Positions 12,460-19,671 of a stretch of 19,671 nt of DNA are shown one piece after another. Position 1 is the stretch's first letter. Each line of letters starts with the position of its first letter. Source of the DNA: Neisseria lactamica NS19 (GTDB taxonomy: Bacteria > Pseudomonadota > Gammaproteobacteria > Burkholderiales > Neisseriaceae); assembly GCA_000193795.2 (NCBI GenBank), contig AEPI01000132.1:1-19671 (forward strand). The letters are read 5' to 3'. A program made the translations under genes and the position numbers. A model generated the notes under the pieces. The model searched no databases, had not been told where the DNA came from, and worked only from the letters and a program-made list of their open reading frames with translations.

Positions 12460-13629
12460 TCAGCATGCGAGTGCCTGTTTCAAATCATCGACGAGGTCGC
12501 CAACATATTCCAAACCGACCGACAGGCGCACCAATCCGGGGCGGATACCGGCGGCGAGTTTTTCTTCGGGCTGCATCCTGCCGTGCGTGGTTGTCCACGG
12601 GTGGGTAATGGTCGAGCGCACGTCGCCGAGGTTGGCGGTACGGGAAAAAAGTTCCACGCCGTCCACGACTTTCCACGCGGCTTCTTGATCGGCGACTTCA
12701 AAGCCGATGACGATGCCGCCGCCGTTTTGCTGTTTGCGGATGAGCTCCGCCTGCGGATGGTCGGGCAATCCGGTGTAGTACACGGCTTGAACCTGCGGCT
12801 GCGCTTGCAGCCATTGTGCGATTTTCAGGGCGTTGTCGAATTGTTTTTCCATACGCAGCGACAGGGTTTCCACGCCGCTCAACAACTGCCACGCGTTAAA
12901 CGGCGACATCGCCAGCCCGCAAGAGTTGCAGTAAACGGCAACCTGCGCCAACAACTCTTCCGAACCCGCCAACACGCCGCCCATCACGCGTCCGTGTCCG
13001 TCTATGGCTTTGGTCGCGGAGGAAACGGAAATATCCGCGCCGTGTTTCAAAGGCTGCGAGCCGGCGGGCGACAGCAGGCTGTTGTCCACCACCAAAAGTG
13101 CGCCGATGCCGTGCGCCAATTCCGCCAAGGCTTCCAAGTCGGCCACTTCGCCCAAGGGGTTGGACGGCGTTTCCAAAAACAGCAGCTTGGTGTTGGCTTT
13201 GACGGCGGCTTTCCATTCGTTTATATCGGTCGGCGAAACGTGGCTCACTTCGATGCCGAATTTGGTAACGATGTTATTGATAAAGCCGACGGTCGTGCCG
13301 AACAGGCTGCGGCTGGAAACCACGTGGTCGCCCGCCTGCAGGAAGGTGAAAAACGCCGCCTGAATCGCGGACATACCCGTCGAAGTGGCGACCGCGCGTT
13401 CCGCGCCTTCCAAAGCGGCAATGCGTTTTTCAAAGGCGGCGATGGTCGGGTTGGCAGTACGGGTATAAGTGAAGCCTTTGATTTTTTTAGAAAACAAATC
13501 GGCGGCGTGTTGGGCGTTGTCCCACATGAAGCTGCTGGTCAGGAACAATGCCTGATTGTGTTCGCGGTATCCGGTTTGCTCTTTGCCGCCGCGTATGGCG
13601 AGCGTCTGCGGATGAAGTTGTTTGCTCAT
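12460..13629 (-). CDS. metZ: O-succinylhomoserine sulfhydrylase
   Basis: A 389-aa PLP enzyme of the Cys/Met metabolism family that makes homocysteine from an O-acylated homoserine and sulfide in methionine synthesis. Seen: the PLP-binding Lys207 in SVSSATKAIDGHGRVMGG, the phosphate-binding STGMSAIQAA (83-92), aromatic TYTRTANPT (54-62) and VDNSLLSP (181-188). The overall match is to MetZ rather than MetB/MetC; Asn-Ser in VDNSLLSP versus the cystathionine-lyase pattern supports this. A substrate of O-acetylhomoserine cannot be excluded. ATG 13629 has AGGAA eight to nine bases upstream. The leader carries a GC-rich hairpin and, 59 bp behind the start, a Correia element that could contribute promoter activity. 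Confidence 0.9.
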   Translation of the reverse strand: MSKQLHPQTLAIRGGKEQTGYREHNQALFLTSSFMWDNAQHAADLFSKKIKGFTYTRTANPTIAAFEKRIAALEGAERAVATSTGMSAIQAAFFTFLQAGDHVVSSRSLFGTTVGFINNIVTKFGIEVSHVSPTDINEWKAAVKANTKLLFLETPSNPLGEVADLEALAELAHGIGALLVVDNSLLSPAGSQPLKHGADISVSSATKAIDGHGRVMGGVLAGSEELLAQVAVYCNSCGLAMSPFNAWQLLSGVETLSLRMEKQFDNALKIAQWLQAQPQVQAVYYTGLPDHPQAELIRKQQNGGGIVIGFEVADQEAAWKVVDGVELFSRTANLGDVRSTITHPWTTTHGRMQPEEKLAAGIRPGLVRLSVGLEYVGDLVDDLKQALAC

Positions 13630-13659
13630 CGGTGATTCCTCGGTTTTGTCCGTTCAAAT

Positions 13660-13680
13660 TAACGGGGCGTGCGCCCGTTA
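13660..13680 (-). promoter_or_regulatory. Hairpin in the metZ leader
   Basis: TAACGGG (13660-13666) and CCCGTTA (13674-13680) form a 7-bp stem, and on the minus strand the hairpin is followed by AATTT. It lies between the Correia element and the metZ start. It could attenuate or protect the transcript; no riboswitch motif was recognised. Confidence 0.35.
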
Positions 13681-13687
13681 TTTAATT

Positions 13688-13794
13688 TATAGTGGATTAA
13701 ATTTAAACCAGTACGGCGTTGGCTCGCCTTGCCGTACTATCTGTACTGTCTGCGGCTTCGTCGCCTTGTCCTGATTTAAATTTAATCCACTATA
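13688..13794. mobile_element. Correia element (CREE/NEMIS), 107-bp short form
   Basis: Terminal inverted repeats TATAGTGGATTAAATTTAAA (13688 on) and its reverse at 13775-13794 bound 107 bp, beginning and ending in the TA target. This matches the internally deleted class of Correia element (about 105 bp). The inner part after ACCAGTACGGCGTTGG is diverged on the right side (CTGATTTAAA). Such ends are known to give outward promoters and RNase III sites in transcripts. It lies upstream of metZ and downstream of the 258-aa gene. Confidence 0.95.
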
Positions 13795-13845
13795 TTAATA
13801 TTTTGCACCTGTTCCATGAGCCTTTCAAGTCGGGCGGGCAGGAAA

Positions 13846-13875
13846 ATGCCGTCTGAAACGGCTTTCAGACGGCAT
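13846..13875. terminator. Inverted-DUS terminator for the 258-aa gene
   Basis: Forward DUS at 13846-13857 and reverse DUS at 13864-13875 form a hairpin just past the stop of the minus-strand gene at 13881. On the minus strand the stem is followed by TTTTCC. Confidence 0.88.
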
Positions 13876-13880
13876 TGCAA

Positions 13881-14657
13881 TCAGCGTTTGTATTTTAACT
13901 CGTACTTGATGTCGTTGAGGATTTTGCGGATATCGTGTTCCAATACGTCTTCGACCACCGCGCCCGCCTGCTCGTGCAGCATCTGCTGAAGCTGATAAGT
14001 AAAAACCGCCATCTGCTTTTGCACCGCCGTGCGGATGATGCCGTTGACGGTATCGGTCAGATGGGGGCGCAGGCGTTTGATCAGCCGTTCGGTCAACTCC
14101 TGTTCCGACAGGCAGAACACTTCGCGCCGGTTGACGGCTTTCGGATTCAGGATATTGAGTTGGACGGGCATCAACGCCTCTTCCGCACCGCCTTCACCGT
14201 TTTCCGCAACCCCGTCTGCCGCCGTACCGGATTCTGCCGCATCGGTGTTTTCCCCGCTTTCGCCTTCAATCTGTCCGGTTTCAAATTCGACACTGTCTTT
14301 TTTGGCATCGAACCGGATTTTACGCCGCGATTCGATGTGTTTTTCCGAAACCGACATTTGCAGGGAAGCCTGCGCGTTGAGCCAGTTTTCTTGAAGAATG
14401 ACCATCGGGTCGGTTTCGATTTCCTCCCCGCAATCGGCAACGGCGGCGTTGTGTTCCTCCTGCCATTTTTTCAGATACGCCTTTAACACACGGTTCCGGT
14501 CGGCATCGTCCAATTTCGGTGCGGGCGCACCCTTTGCCGCTTCGGAAGTTTGAACCGGCGGCACACGGTCGGGCGTAGTATTCATACGGCGCGTACGGCG
14601 CAGGTTTTCCAGGCGTTTTTCCCAATTCGGCTCTTTATCCTGATTGTTCGTATCCAT
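13881..14657 (-). CDS. Uncharacterised 258-aa cytoplasmic protein
   Basis: I do not recognise a family. The protein has no signal or membrane segment. It has a charged N-terminus (MDTNNQDKEPNWEKRLENLR), a helical stretch (LDDADRNRVLKAYLKKWQEE), an acidic Gly/Ala-rich linker (about residues 130-165) and a helical C-terminal half (LSEQELTERLIKRLRPHLTD to the basic end KYELKYKR). This suggests a soluble, possibly oligomeric protein with a disordered middle. I chose the ATG at 14657, which has GGAAG about eight bases upstream, rather than the ATG at 14696. It is divergent from the 83-aa gene and ends in a DUS terminator, so it is a single-gene unit. Confidence 0.75.
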   Translation of the reverse strand: MDTNNQDKEPNWEKRLENLRRTRRMNTTPDRVPPVQTSEAAKGAPAPKLDDADRNRVLKAYLKKWQEEHNAAVADCGEEIETDPMVILQENWLNAQASLQMSVSEKHIESRRKIRFDAKKDSVEFETGQIEGESGENTDAAESGTAADGVAENGEGGAEEALMPVQLNILNPKAVNRREVFCLSEQELTERLIKRLRPHLTDTVNGIIRTAVQKQMAVFTYQLQQMLHEQAGAVVEDVLEHDIRKILNDIKYELKYKR

Positions 14658-14694
14658 TTTTTCGGCTTCCGGTCCTTGATCTTTGCAGGCAGGC

Positions 14695-14718
14695 AAACCC
14701 GCGCATAAAGCGCGGTTT
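14695..14718. promoter_or_regulatory. Palindrome next to an extended -10 promoter
   Basis: AAACCCGCGC (14695-14704) pairs with GCGCGGTTT (14710-14718) with one bulged C and loop ATAAA. It ends two bases before the TATAAT of the 83-aa gene, where a repressor or activator could bind. It would also lie in the 5' leader of a minus-strand transcript. Confidence 0.4.
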
Positions 14719-14726
14719 GATATAAT
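14718..14726 (+). promoter_or_regulatory. Extended -10 promoter of the 83-aa gene
   Basis: TGATATAAT is a perfect TGnTATAAT extended -10. No good -35 is present, as is usual for this promoter type. The gene starts 33 bases downstream. Confidence 0.6.
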
Positions 14727-14758
14727 GACGCATTTTAACAGATTCGCGAGGATACATC

Positions 14759-15010
14759 ATGAGCAGCATCGAACAGCGTTTGGAATATCTGGAAGAGGCG
14801 AACGACGTGCTGCGTATGCAGAACCACGTCCTGTCCACCGCATTCAAAGCCTTAATCCGCGCCCTTCCCGCCGACACCGCCGAAATCGCGGTCGAGTCCA
14901 TCCAGCTTGCTTTTGAGGACGCTTTGGCGGAATTGGGCTACGAAGACAGCCCGCACACGGATTTGTTCCACGATGTTACTTATGCGTTTTTCCGTGAAAA
15001 AGAACGTTAA
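14759..15010 (+). CDS. Uncharacterised 83-aa protein with N-terminal coiled coil
   Basis: I do not recognise a family. The N-terminal 25 residues (MSSIEQRLEYLEEANDVLRM) have a heptad pattern typical of a short coiled coil, followed by helices (STAFKALIRALPADTAEIAV) and a C-terminal LFHDVTYAFFREKER. It is acidic, soluble and has no signal peptide. GAGG at 14748-14751 precedes ATG 14759 by seven bases, and an extended -10 lies upstream, so it is very probably expressed. It is 51 bases upstream of the amino-acid-binding lipoprotein gene with no terminator seen between them, so both may share a transcript. Confidence 0.75.
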   Translation: MSSIEQRLEYLEEANDVLRMQNHVLSTAFKALIRALPADTAEIAVESIQLAFEDALAELGYEDSPHTDLFHDVTYAFFREKER

Positions 15011-15061
15011 TTTTATGTTAAACTGATTTTTTAGGTTTTTTGATTACCGAAAGGAATTTTG

Positions 15062-15868
15062 ATGAATATGAAAAAATGGATTGCCGCCGCCCTTGCCTGT
15101 TCCGCGCTCGCGCTGTCTGCCTGCGGCGGTCAGGGCAAAGATGCCGCCGCGCCTGCCGCCAACCCCGGCAAAGTTTACCGCGTGGCTTCCAACGCCGAGT
15201 TCGCCCCCTTTGAATCTTTAGACTCGAAAGGCAATGTCGAAGGTTTCGATGTGGATTTGATGAACGCGATGGCGAAGGCGGGCAATTTTAAAATCGAATT
15301 CAAACACCAGCCGTGGGACAGCCTTTTCCCCGCCTTGAACAACGGCGATGCGGACGTTGTGATGTCGGGCGTAACCATTACCGACGACCGCAAACAGTCT
15401 ATGGACTTCAGCGATCCGTATTTTGAAATCACCCAAGTCGTCCTCGTTCCGAAAGGTAAAAAAGTATCTTCTTCCGAAGATTTGAAAAAGATGAACAAAG
15501 TCGGCGTGGTTACCGGCTACACGGGCGATTTCTCCGTTTCCAAACTCCTGGGCAACGACAATCCGAAAATCGCGCGCTTTGAAAACGTTCCCCTGATTAT
15601 CAAAGAACTGGAAAACGGCGGCTTGGATTCCGTGGTCAGCGACAGCGCGGTCATTGCCAATTATGTGAAAAACAACCCGACCAAAGGAATGGACTTCGTC
15701 ACCCTGCCCGACTTCACTACCGAACACTACGGTATCGCGGTACGCAAAGGCGACGAAGCAACCGTCAAAATGCTGAACGATGCGTTGAAAAAAGTACGCG
15801 AAAGCGGCGAATACGACAAAATCTACGCCAAATATTTTGCACAAGAAGGCGGACAGGCCGCAAAATAA
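15062..15868 (+). CDS. Amino-acid ABC transporter substrate-binding lipoprotein
   Basis: A 268-aa family 3 solute-binding protein (SBP_bac_3) that captures a polar amino acid in the periplasm. Seen: signal peptide with lipobox LSAC and lipid-bearing Cys21; the family opening YRVASNAEFAPFESLDSKGN; GFDVDLMNAMAK; the ligand-binding stretch ADVVMSGVTITDDRKQSMDFSDPYF; and the hinge/second-lobe GVVTGYTGDF. The residues that would fix the ligand cannot be read with confidence; Arg in TDDRKQ is the usual alpha-carboxylate ligand. No permease or ATPase gene is adjacent. ATG 15062 was chosen because AAGGA lies six bases upstream; a TTG one codon earlier and an ATG at 15068 are less likely. It ends in a DUS terminator. 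Confidence 0.9.
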   Translation: MNMKKWIAAALACSALALSACGGQGKDAAAPAANPGKVYRVASNAEFAPFESLDSKGNVEGFDVDLMNAMAKAGNFKIEFKHQPWDSLFPALNNGDADVVMSGVTITDDRKQSMDFSDPYFEITQVVLVPKGKKVSSSEDLKKMNKVGVVTGYTGDFSVSKLLGNDNPKIARFENVPLIIKELENGGLDSVVSDSAVIANYVKNNPTKGMDFVTLPDFTTEHYGIAVRKGDEATVKMLNDALKKVRESGEYDKIYAKYFAQEGGQAAK

Positions 15869-15887
15869 TCCAGCCCGTCCGAACAAA

Positions 15888-15916
15888 ATGCCGTCTGAAG
15901 CCCTTTCAGACGGCAT
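15888..15916. terminator. Inverted-DUS terminator after the lipoprotein gene
   Basis: DUS at 15888-15899 and reverse DUS at 15905-15916 form a perfect 12-bp stem with a short loop, 20 bases past the stop. Confidence 0.9.
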
Positions 15917-16022
15917 TGTTCATAATGCCCGCGATGAACTGCCTGCTGATTTTTCCCTACCGCAAAGCAACAGGCAAAGATTACAAATATCAAAATCCGA
16001 GTAAAACAGTATTTTATTAAAA

Positions 16023-16041
16023 CAAATTGATAATCAACGGA
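16023..16041 (+). promoter_or_regulatory. Weak Fur-box-like site before fumarase
   Basis: TTGATAATCAA (16027-16037) contains the core GATAATCA of the 19-bp Fur consensus; I count 11 of 19 matches overall. From memory, this fumarase gene is iron- and Fur-responsive in meningococci, which makes the site plausible, but the match alone is weak. The region 15917-16168 is otherwise AT-rich leader with no gene. Confidence 0.25.
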
Positions 16042-16168
16042 TTAGAATTATGTATTGTCTTTGCCGCACAAACGCCGGCACTATTGCGCCCTAACAGAAA
16101 ACAAAATCCGAAAGCGGCTTGAAACCGCAACAGCACTTACCGCCACAACCCAGAAAAGGAACACAATC

Positions 16169-17692
16169 ATGACCGTCATCAAACAGGAAGACTTTATCCA
16201 AAGCATTTGCGATGCCTTCCAATTCATCAGCTACTACCACCCGAAAGACTACATCGACGCGCTCTATAAGGCGTGGCAGAAAGAAGAAAACCCCGCCGCC
16301 AAAGACGCGATGACGCAGATTTTGGTCAACAGCCGTATGTGTGCGGAAAACAACCGCCCCATCTGCCAAGACACCGGTATCGCAACCGTCTTCCTCAAAG
16401 TCGGCATGAACGTCCAATGGGATGCGGATATGAGCGTGGAAGAAATGGTTAACGAAGGCGTGCGCCGCGCCTACACTTGGGAAGGCAATACGCTGCGTGC
16501 GTCCGTCCTCGCCGACCCGGCAGGCAAACGCCAAAACACCAAAGACAACACCCCCGCCGTCATCCATATGAGCATCGTGCCGGGCGACAAAGTCGAAGTA
16601 ACCTGCGCGGCAAAAGGCGGCGGCTCTGAAAACAAATCCAAACTCGCCATGCTCAATCCTTCCGACAACATCGTCGATTGGGTATTGAAAACCATCCCAA
16701 CCATGGGTGCGGGCTGGTGTCCTCCCGGCATCTTGGGCATCGGCATCGGCGGTACGCCCGAAAAAGCCGTACTGATGGCGAAAGAATCCCTGATGAGCCA
16801 CATCGACATTCAAGAGTTGCAGGAAAAAGCCGCATCAGGCGCAGAATTGTCCACCACCGAAGCCCTGCGCCTCGAACTCTTTGAAAAAGTCAACGCGTTG
16901 GGCATCGGCGCACAAGGTTTGGGCGGTCTGACCACCGTGTTGGATGTCAAAATCCTCGATTACCCGACCCATGCCGCTTCCAAACCGATTGCCATGATTC
17001 CGAACTGCGCCGCCACCCGCCACGTCGAGTTCGAATTGGACGGCTCAGGTCCGGTCGAACTGACCCCGCCGCGCGTCGAAGACTGGCCCGATTTGACTTA
17101 CAGCCCCGACAACGGCAAACGCATCGATGTCGACAAACTGACCAAAGAAGAAGTCGCCAGCTGGAAAACCGGCGACGTATTGCTGCTGAACGGCAAAATC
17201 CTCACCGGCCGCGATGCCGCGCACAAACGCCTTACCGATATGCTCGACAAAGGCGAAAAATTGCCCGTCGATTTCACCAACCGCCTGATTTACTACGTCG
17301 GCCCCGTCGATCCTGTCGGTGATGAAATCGTCGGTCCCGCAGGCCCCACCACCGCCACCCGTATGGACAAATTCACCCGCCAAATGCTTGAGCAAACCGG
17401 CCTCTTGGGCATGATCGGCAAATCCGAGCGCGGCGCGGCGGCGTGCCGGGCCATCGCCGACAACAAAGCCGTGTACCTCATGGCGGTCGGCGGCGCGGCG
17501 TATCTTGTGGCAAAAGCCATCAAATCTTCGAAAGTCCTGGCGTTCCCCGAACTGGGTATGGAAGCGATTTACGAGTTTGAAGTCAAAGACATGCCCGTAA
17601 CCGTCGCCGTGGACAGCAAAGGCGAATCCATCCACGCCACCGCCCCGCGCAAATGGCAGGCGAAAATCGGCATCATCCCCGTCGAATCTTGA
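16169..17692 (+). CDS. fumB: Class I fumarate hydratase (iron-sulfur)
   Basis: A 507-aa oxygen-sensitive [4Fe-4S] fumarase interconverting fumarate and malate in the TCA cycle, in the cytoplasm. Seen: the likely cluster ligands Cys66 (RPICQDTG), Cys184 (GWCPPGILGIGIGGT) and Cys280 (MIPNCAATRH), KGGGSENKS (149-157) and the C-terminal beta domain with GPAGPTTATRMDKFT. Length equals a single-chain class I enzyme, with alpha and beta domains fused. I chose ATG 16169 because AAAAGGA lies eight bases upstream and the family begins there; an upstream in-frame ATG at 16055 would add 38 residues unlike any fumarase. The symbol follows common neisserial usage; FumA would be equally valid by sequence. 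Confidence 0.93.
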   Translation: MTVIKQEDFIQSICDAFQFISYYHPKDYIDALYKAWQKEENPAAKDAMTQILVNSRMCAENNRPICQDTGIATVFLKVGMNVQWDADMSVEEMVNEGVRRAYTWEGNTLRASVLADPAGKRQNTKDNTPAVIHMSIVPGDKVEVTCAAKGGGSENKSKLAMLNPSDNIVDWVLKTIPTMGAGWCPPGILGIGIGGTPEKAVLMAKESLMSHIDIQELQEKAASGAELSTTEALRLELFEKVNALGIGAQGLGGLTTVLDVKILDYPTHAASKPIAMIPNCAATRHVEFELDGSGPVELTPPRVEDWPDLTYSPDNGKRIDVDKLTKEEVASWKTGDVLLLNGKILTGRDAAHKRLTDMLDKGEKLPVDFTNRLIYYVGPVDPVGDEIVGPAGPTTATRMDKFTRQMLEQTGLLGMIGKSERGAAACRAIADNKAVYLMAVGGAAYLVAKAIKSSKVLAFPELGMEAIYEFEVKDMPVTVAVDSKGESIHATAPRKWQAKIGIIPVES

Positions 17693-17698
17693 GGCACC

Positions 17699-17735
17699 AT
17701 GCCGTCTGAACGCAAAATCCGCCTTCAGACGGCAT
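17699..17735. terminator. Inverted-DUS terminator between fumarase and trkA
   Basis: DUS at 17699-17710 and reverse DUS at 17724-17735, seven bases after the fumarase stop, form a 12-bp stem with a 13-base loop. The right arm is followed by TTTCC. Confidence 0.88.
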
Positions 17736-17789
17736 TTCCGCCCCCGGTTGCGGTACAATCCCCCATTTCATCACCCGGCGACCCACACC

Positions 17790-19202
17790 GTGAAAATCCT
17801 CATTTTAGGCAACGGGCAGGTAGGTTCTACCGTCGCGCAAAACCTTGCCGCCATACCCAACAACGACGTAACCGTTATCGACATCGACGAAAAAGCATTG
17901 CAGGAAACAGGCAGCCGCCTCGATGTCCAAACCGTTTTCGGCAACGGCGCATCCCCCTTCACACTAGAACGCGCCGGCGCGGAAGATGCCGACTTGCTGC
18001 TTGCGCTCTCCCGCAGCGACGAAACCAACATCGTCGCCTGCAAAGTTGCCGCCGACCTGTTCAACATCCCCGGCCGCATCGCGCGCGTCCGTTCCAGCGA
18101 ATATCTCGAATACCTCAGCCCCAAGCTCGAAAACAACGAAAACGGCAGCCTTTCCATATTCGGCATAACCGAAACCATCAGCCCCGAACAGCTCGTTACC
18201 GAACAGCTTGCCGGTCTGATAGACTGCCCGGGCGCATTGCAGGTTTTACGTTTTGCAGACGACCGCGTGCGGATGGTCATCATACAGGCGCGGCGCGGCG
18301 GGCTGCTCGTCAACCGCGAAATTGCCGACATCGCCCAAGATTTGCCCGACGGGGCCGACTGCCAAATCTGCGCCGTTTACCGCAACAACCGCCTCATCGT
18401 CCCCACGCCGCAAACCGTCATCATCGAAGGCGACGAAATCCTGTTTGCCGCCGCCGCCGAAAACATCGGGGCGGTCATACCCGAATTGCGCCCCAAAGAA
18501 ACCAGCACCCGCCGCATCATGATTGCCGGCGGCGGCAACATCGGCTACCGTCTCGCCAAGCAGCTCGAACACGCATACAACGTCAAAATCATCGAATGCC
18601 GGCCGCGCCGCGCCGAATGGATAGCCGAAAACCTCGACAACACCCTCGTCCTGCAAGGTTCGGCAACCGACGAAACCCTGCTCGACAACGAATACATCGA
18701 CGAAATCGACGTATTCTGCGCCCTGACCAACGACGACGAAAGCAACATTATGTCCGCCCTTTTGGCGAAAAACCTCGGCGCGAAGCGCGTCATCGGCATC
18801 GTCAACCGCTCAAGCTACGTCGATTTGCTCGAAGGCAACAAAATCGACATCGTCGTTTCCCCCCACCTCATCACCATCGGCTCGATACTCGCCCACATCC
18901 GGCGCGGCGACATCGTTGCCGTCCACCCCATCCGGCGCGGCACGGCGGAAGCCATCGAAGTCGTCGCACACGGCGACAAAAAAACTTCCGCCATCATCGG
19001 CAGGCGCATCAGCGGCATCAAATGGCCCGAAGGCTGCCATATCGCCGCCGTCGTCCGCGCCGAAACCGGCGAAACCATTATGGGCCACCATACCGAAACC
19101 GTCATCCAAGACGGCGACCACATCATCTTTTTCGTCTCGCGCCGACGCATCCTGAACGAACTGGAAAAACTCATCCAAGTCAAAATGGGCTTTTTCGGAT
19201 AA
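17790..19202 (+). CDS. trkA: Trk potassium uptake regulatory NAD-binding protein
   Basis: A 470-aa cytoplasmic peripheral protein that binds NAD(H) and gates the TrkH/TrkG potassium channel. It has two RCK units: the first Rossmann motif is ILGNGQVGSTVAQNL (residues 5-19), the second IAGGGNIGYRLAKQL (about 245-259). Each is followed by a RCK_C domain, the second ending in DGDHIIFFVSRRRILNELEKL. Length is close to E. coli TrkA (458 aa). I chose the GTG at 17790 because the protein then begins VKILILGNGQVG (GTG read as Met) like other TrkA proteins; the in-frame ATG at 17748 would add 14 unrelated residues. The ribosome site is weak. A TACAAT at 17754-17759 may be its -10. No trkH is in the window. 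Confidence 0.92.
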   Translation: MKILILGNGQVGSTVAQNLAAIPNNDVTVIDIDEKALQETGSRLDVQTVFGNGASPFTLERAGAEDADLLLALSRSDETNIVACKVAADLFNIPGRIARVRSSEYLEYLSPKLENNENGSLSIFGITETISPEQLVTEQLAGLIDCPGALQVLRFADDRVRMVIIQARRGGLLVNREIADIAQDLPDGADCQICAVYRNNRLIVPTPQTVIIEGDEILFAAAAENIGAVIPELRPKETSTRRIMIAGGGNIGYRLAKQLEHAYNVKIIECRPRRAEWIAENLDNTLVLQGSATDETLLDNEYIDEIDVFCALTNDDESNIMSALLAKNLGAKRVIGIVNRSSYVDLLEGNKIDIVVSPHLITIGSILAHIRRGDIVAVHPIRRGTAEAIEVVAHGDKKTSAIIGRRISGIKWPEGCHIAAVVRAETGETIMGHHTETVIQDGDHIIFFVSRRRILNELEKLIQVKMGFFG

Positions 19203-19251
19203 ACCGTCCCATTCCGGACACATTGCCGCCAAGCGGTATGGAAGCAGAAAT

Positions 19252-19323
19252 AATGGTAGGGTGGGCTTCAGAAACAATGGTAGGGTGAGCTTCAAAAACA
19301 ATGGTAGGGTGGGCTTCAGCCCA
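19252..19323. repeat. Three 24-bp tandem repeats
   Basis: Units start at 19252, 19276 and 19300, each beginning AATGGTAGGGTG(G/A)GCTTC. Units 1 and 2 end in AAAC, and unit 3 runs into GCCCACC, which is complementary to its own GGTGGGC. The period is a multiple of three, so it makes a repeated eight-residue reading frame on the minus strand, but no gene is supported. Confidence 0.85.
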
Positions 19324-19353
19324 CCGCTTCAGACGGCATCCGCCCTCCCCGTC

Positions 19354-19373
19354 ATTCCCGCGTAAGCGGGAAT
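19354..19373. repeat. dRS3 repeat
   Basis: ATTCCCGCGTAAGCGGGAAT is a complete 20-bp dRS3 downstream of a reverse DUS. It opens a mosaic unit ending at the dRS3 at 19430. Confidence 0.9.
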
Positions 19374-19429
19374 CCAAACCATTGGGCAACAGCAATATTC
19401 AAAGATTATCTGAAAGTCCGAGATTCTAG

Positions 19430-19449
19430 ATTCCCGTTTTCACGGGAAT
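19430..19449. repeat. dRS3 repeat
   Basis: ATTCCCGTTTTCACGGGAAT is a complete dRS3 preceded by the RS stretch CAAAGATTATCTGAAAG. Confidence 0.9.
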
Positions 19450-19535
19450 GACGAAGGGTTGTGGGAATGACGGGGTTTCAGACGGCATTAAATGCCTTGT
19501 CGGGCTTCAGACGGCATCGTCCACCCTCCACCGTC

Positions 19536-19628
19536 ATTCCCGCGCAAGCGGGAATCCGGTCTGTTCGGTTTCAGTTGTTTTTGGGTTTCGGGTAATTTCC
19601 AAATCGTCATTCCCGCGCAGGCGGGAAT
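19536..19628. repeat. NIME unit of the second RS type
   Basis: dRS3 at 19536-19555 and 19609-19628 flank a 53-base core (CTGTTCGGTTTCAGTTG) that is a near copy of 11419-11471, where it lies between the dRS3-like repeats at 11399 and 11472. This shows the same RS type on both sides of the window. Confidence 0.85.
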
Positions 19629-19671
19629 CTAGACCTTGGGGTAGCGGCAATATTTAAAGATTATCTGAAAG

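Larger units (their letters stand above)
19203..19671. other. Gene-free terminal repeat region
   Basis: The last 469 bases hold no supportable gene. They contain three 24-bp tandem repeats, four dRS3 copies, RS-type cores, three reverse AT-DUS (19328-19339, 19477-19488, 19506-19517) and two copies of a CAATATT(C/T)AAAGATTATC element (from about 19393 and 19647), the second cut near its end by the window. Confidence 0.85.

Noticed and set aside
12583..13635. Plus-strand open frame of 350 codons opposite metZ
   Set aside because: MetZ on the other strand shows all PLP-enzyme motifs; the plus frame has none and no ribosome site.
17699..19288. Long plus-strand open frame (529 codons) over trkA
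   Set aside because: It is another frame of trkA, extremely rich in Arg, His and Pro, starts inside a DUS terminator and has no recognisable domain.
19180..19395. Minus-strand frame with an eight-residue repeat (EAHPTIVS-type)
   Set aside because: The repeat arises because the 24-bp tandem units are a multiple of three. The frame runs over dRS3 and DUS elements and has no ribosome site.

Overview
This is a chromosomal window from a Neisseria of the meningococcus/commensal group. The evidence is many 12-bp AT-type DNA uptake sequences (DUS, core GCCGTCTGAA), often as inverted pairs forming terminators, a 107-bp Correia element (CREE/NEMIS), numerous 20-bp dRS3 repeats arranged as neisserial intergenic mosaic (NIME) blocks, and a probable REP2 promoter repeat. 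Gene order from gpmA through parC, a two-component pair, metZ and fumarase matches what I recall of the meningococcal chromosome. An intact PilS-like kinase plus PilR-like regulator argues against N. gonorrhoeae, where I recall only a fused remnant. No database search was run.

Layout. Positions 1-2700 are an accessory island: an EcoRI-family adenine methyltransferase overlapped by 11 bp by a DUF262-HNH nuclease, then intergenic DNA carrying uptake-sequence hairpins in non-meningococcal dialects. From about 2700 the backbone resumes: dRS3, a TehA-type channel, convergent gpmA, a REP2-like leader, then parC, pilS-like and pilR-like genes packed on the plus strand, followed by rsmJ. Positions 11292-12158 are a repeat array with three 96-bp NIME units. 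On the minus strand follow a small DUF2788-like membrane protein, metZ (with a Correia element behind its start) and an uncharacterised 258-aa protein. On the plus strand follow an 83-aa unknown, an amino-acid-binding lipoprotein, class I fumarase and trkA. The window closes in another dRS3/RS mosaic.

How the genes relate. Most backbone genes are housekeeping: glycolysis, chromosome decatenation, 16S rRNA methylation, methionine synthesis, amino-acid uptake, TCA cycle and potassium uptake. Inverted DUS pairs separate most of them. parC, pilS and pilR are close enough to be cotranscribed. The most interesting part is the restriction-modification-like pair at the left edge. It couples an M.EcoRI-type methylase to an unusual GmrS-type (DUF262) plus HNH nuclease and sits among four different uptake-sequence dialects, which suggests passage between Neisseriaceae genera by transformation.
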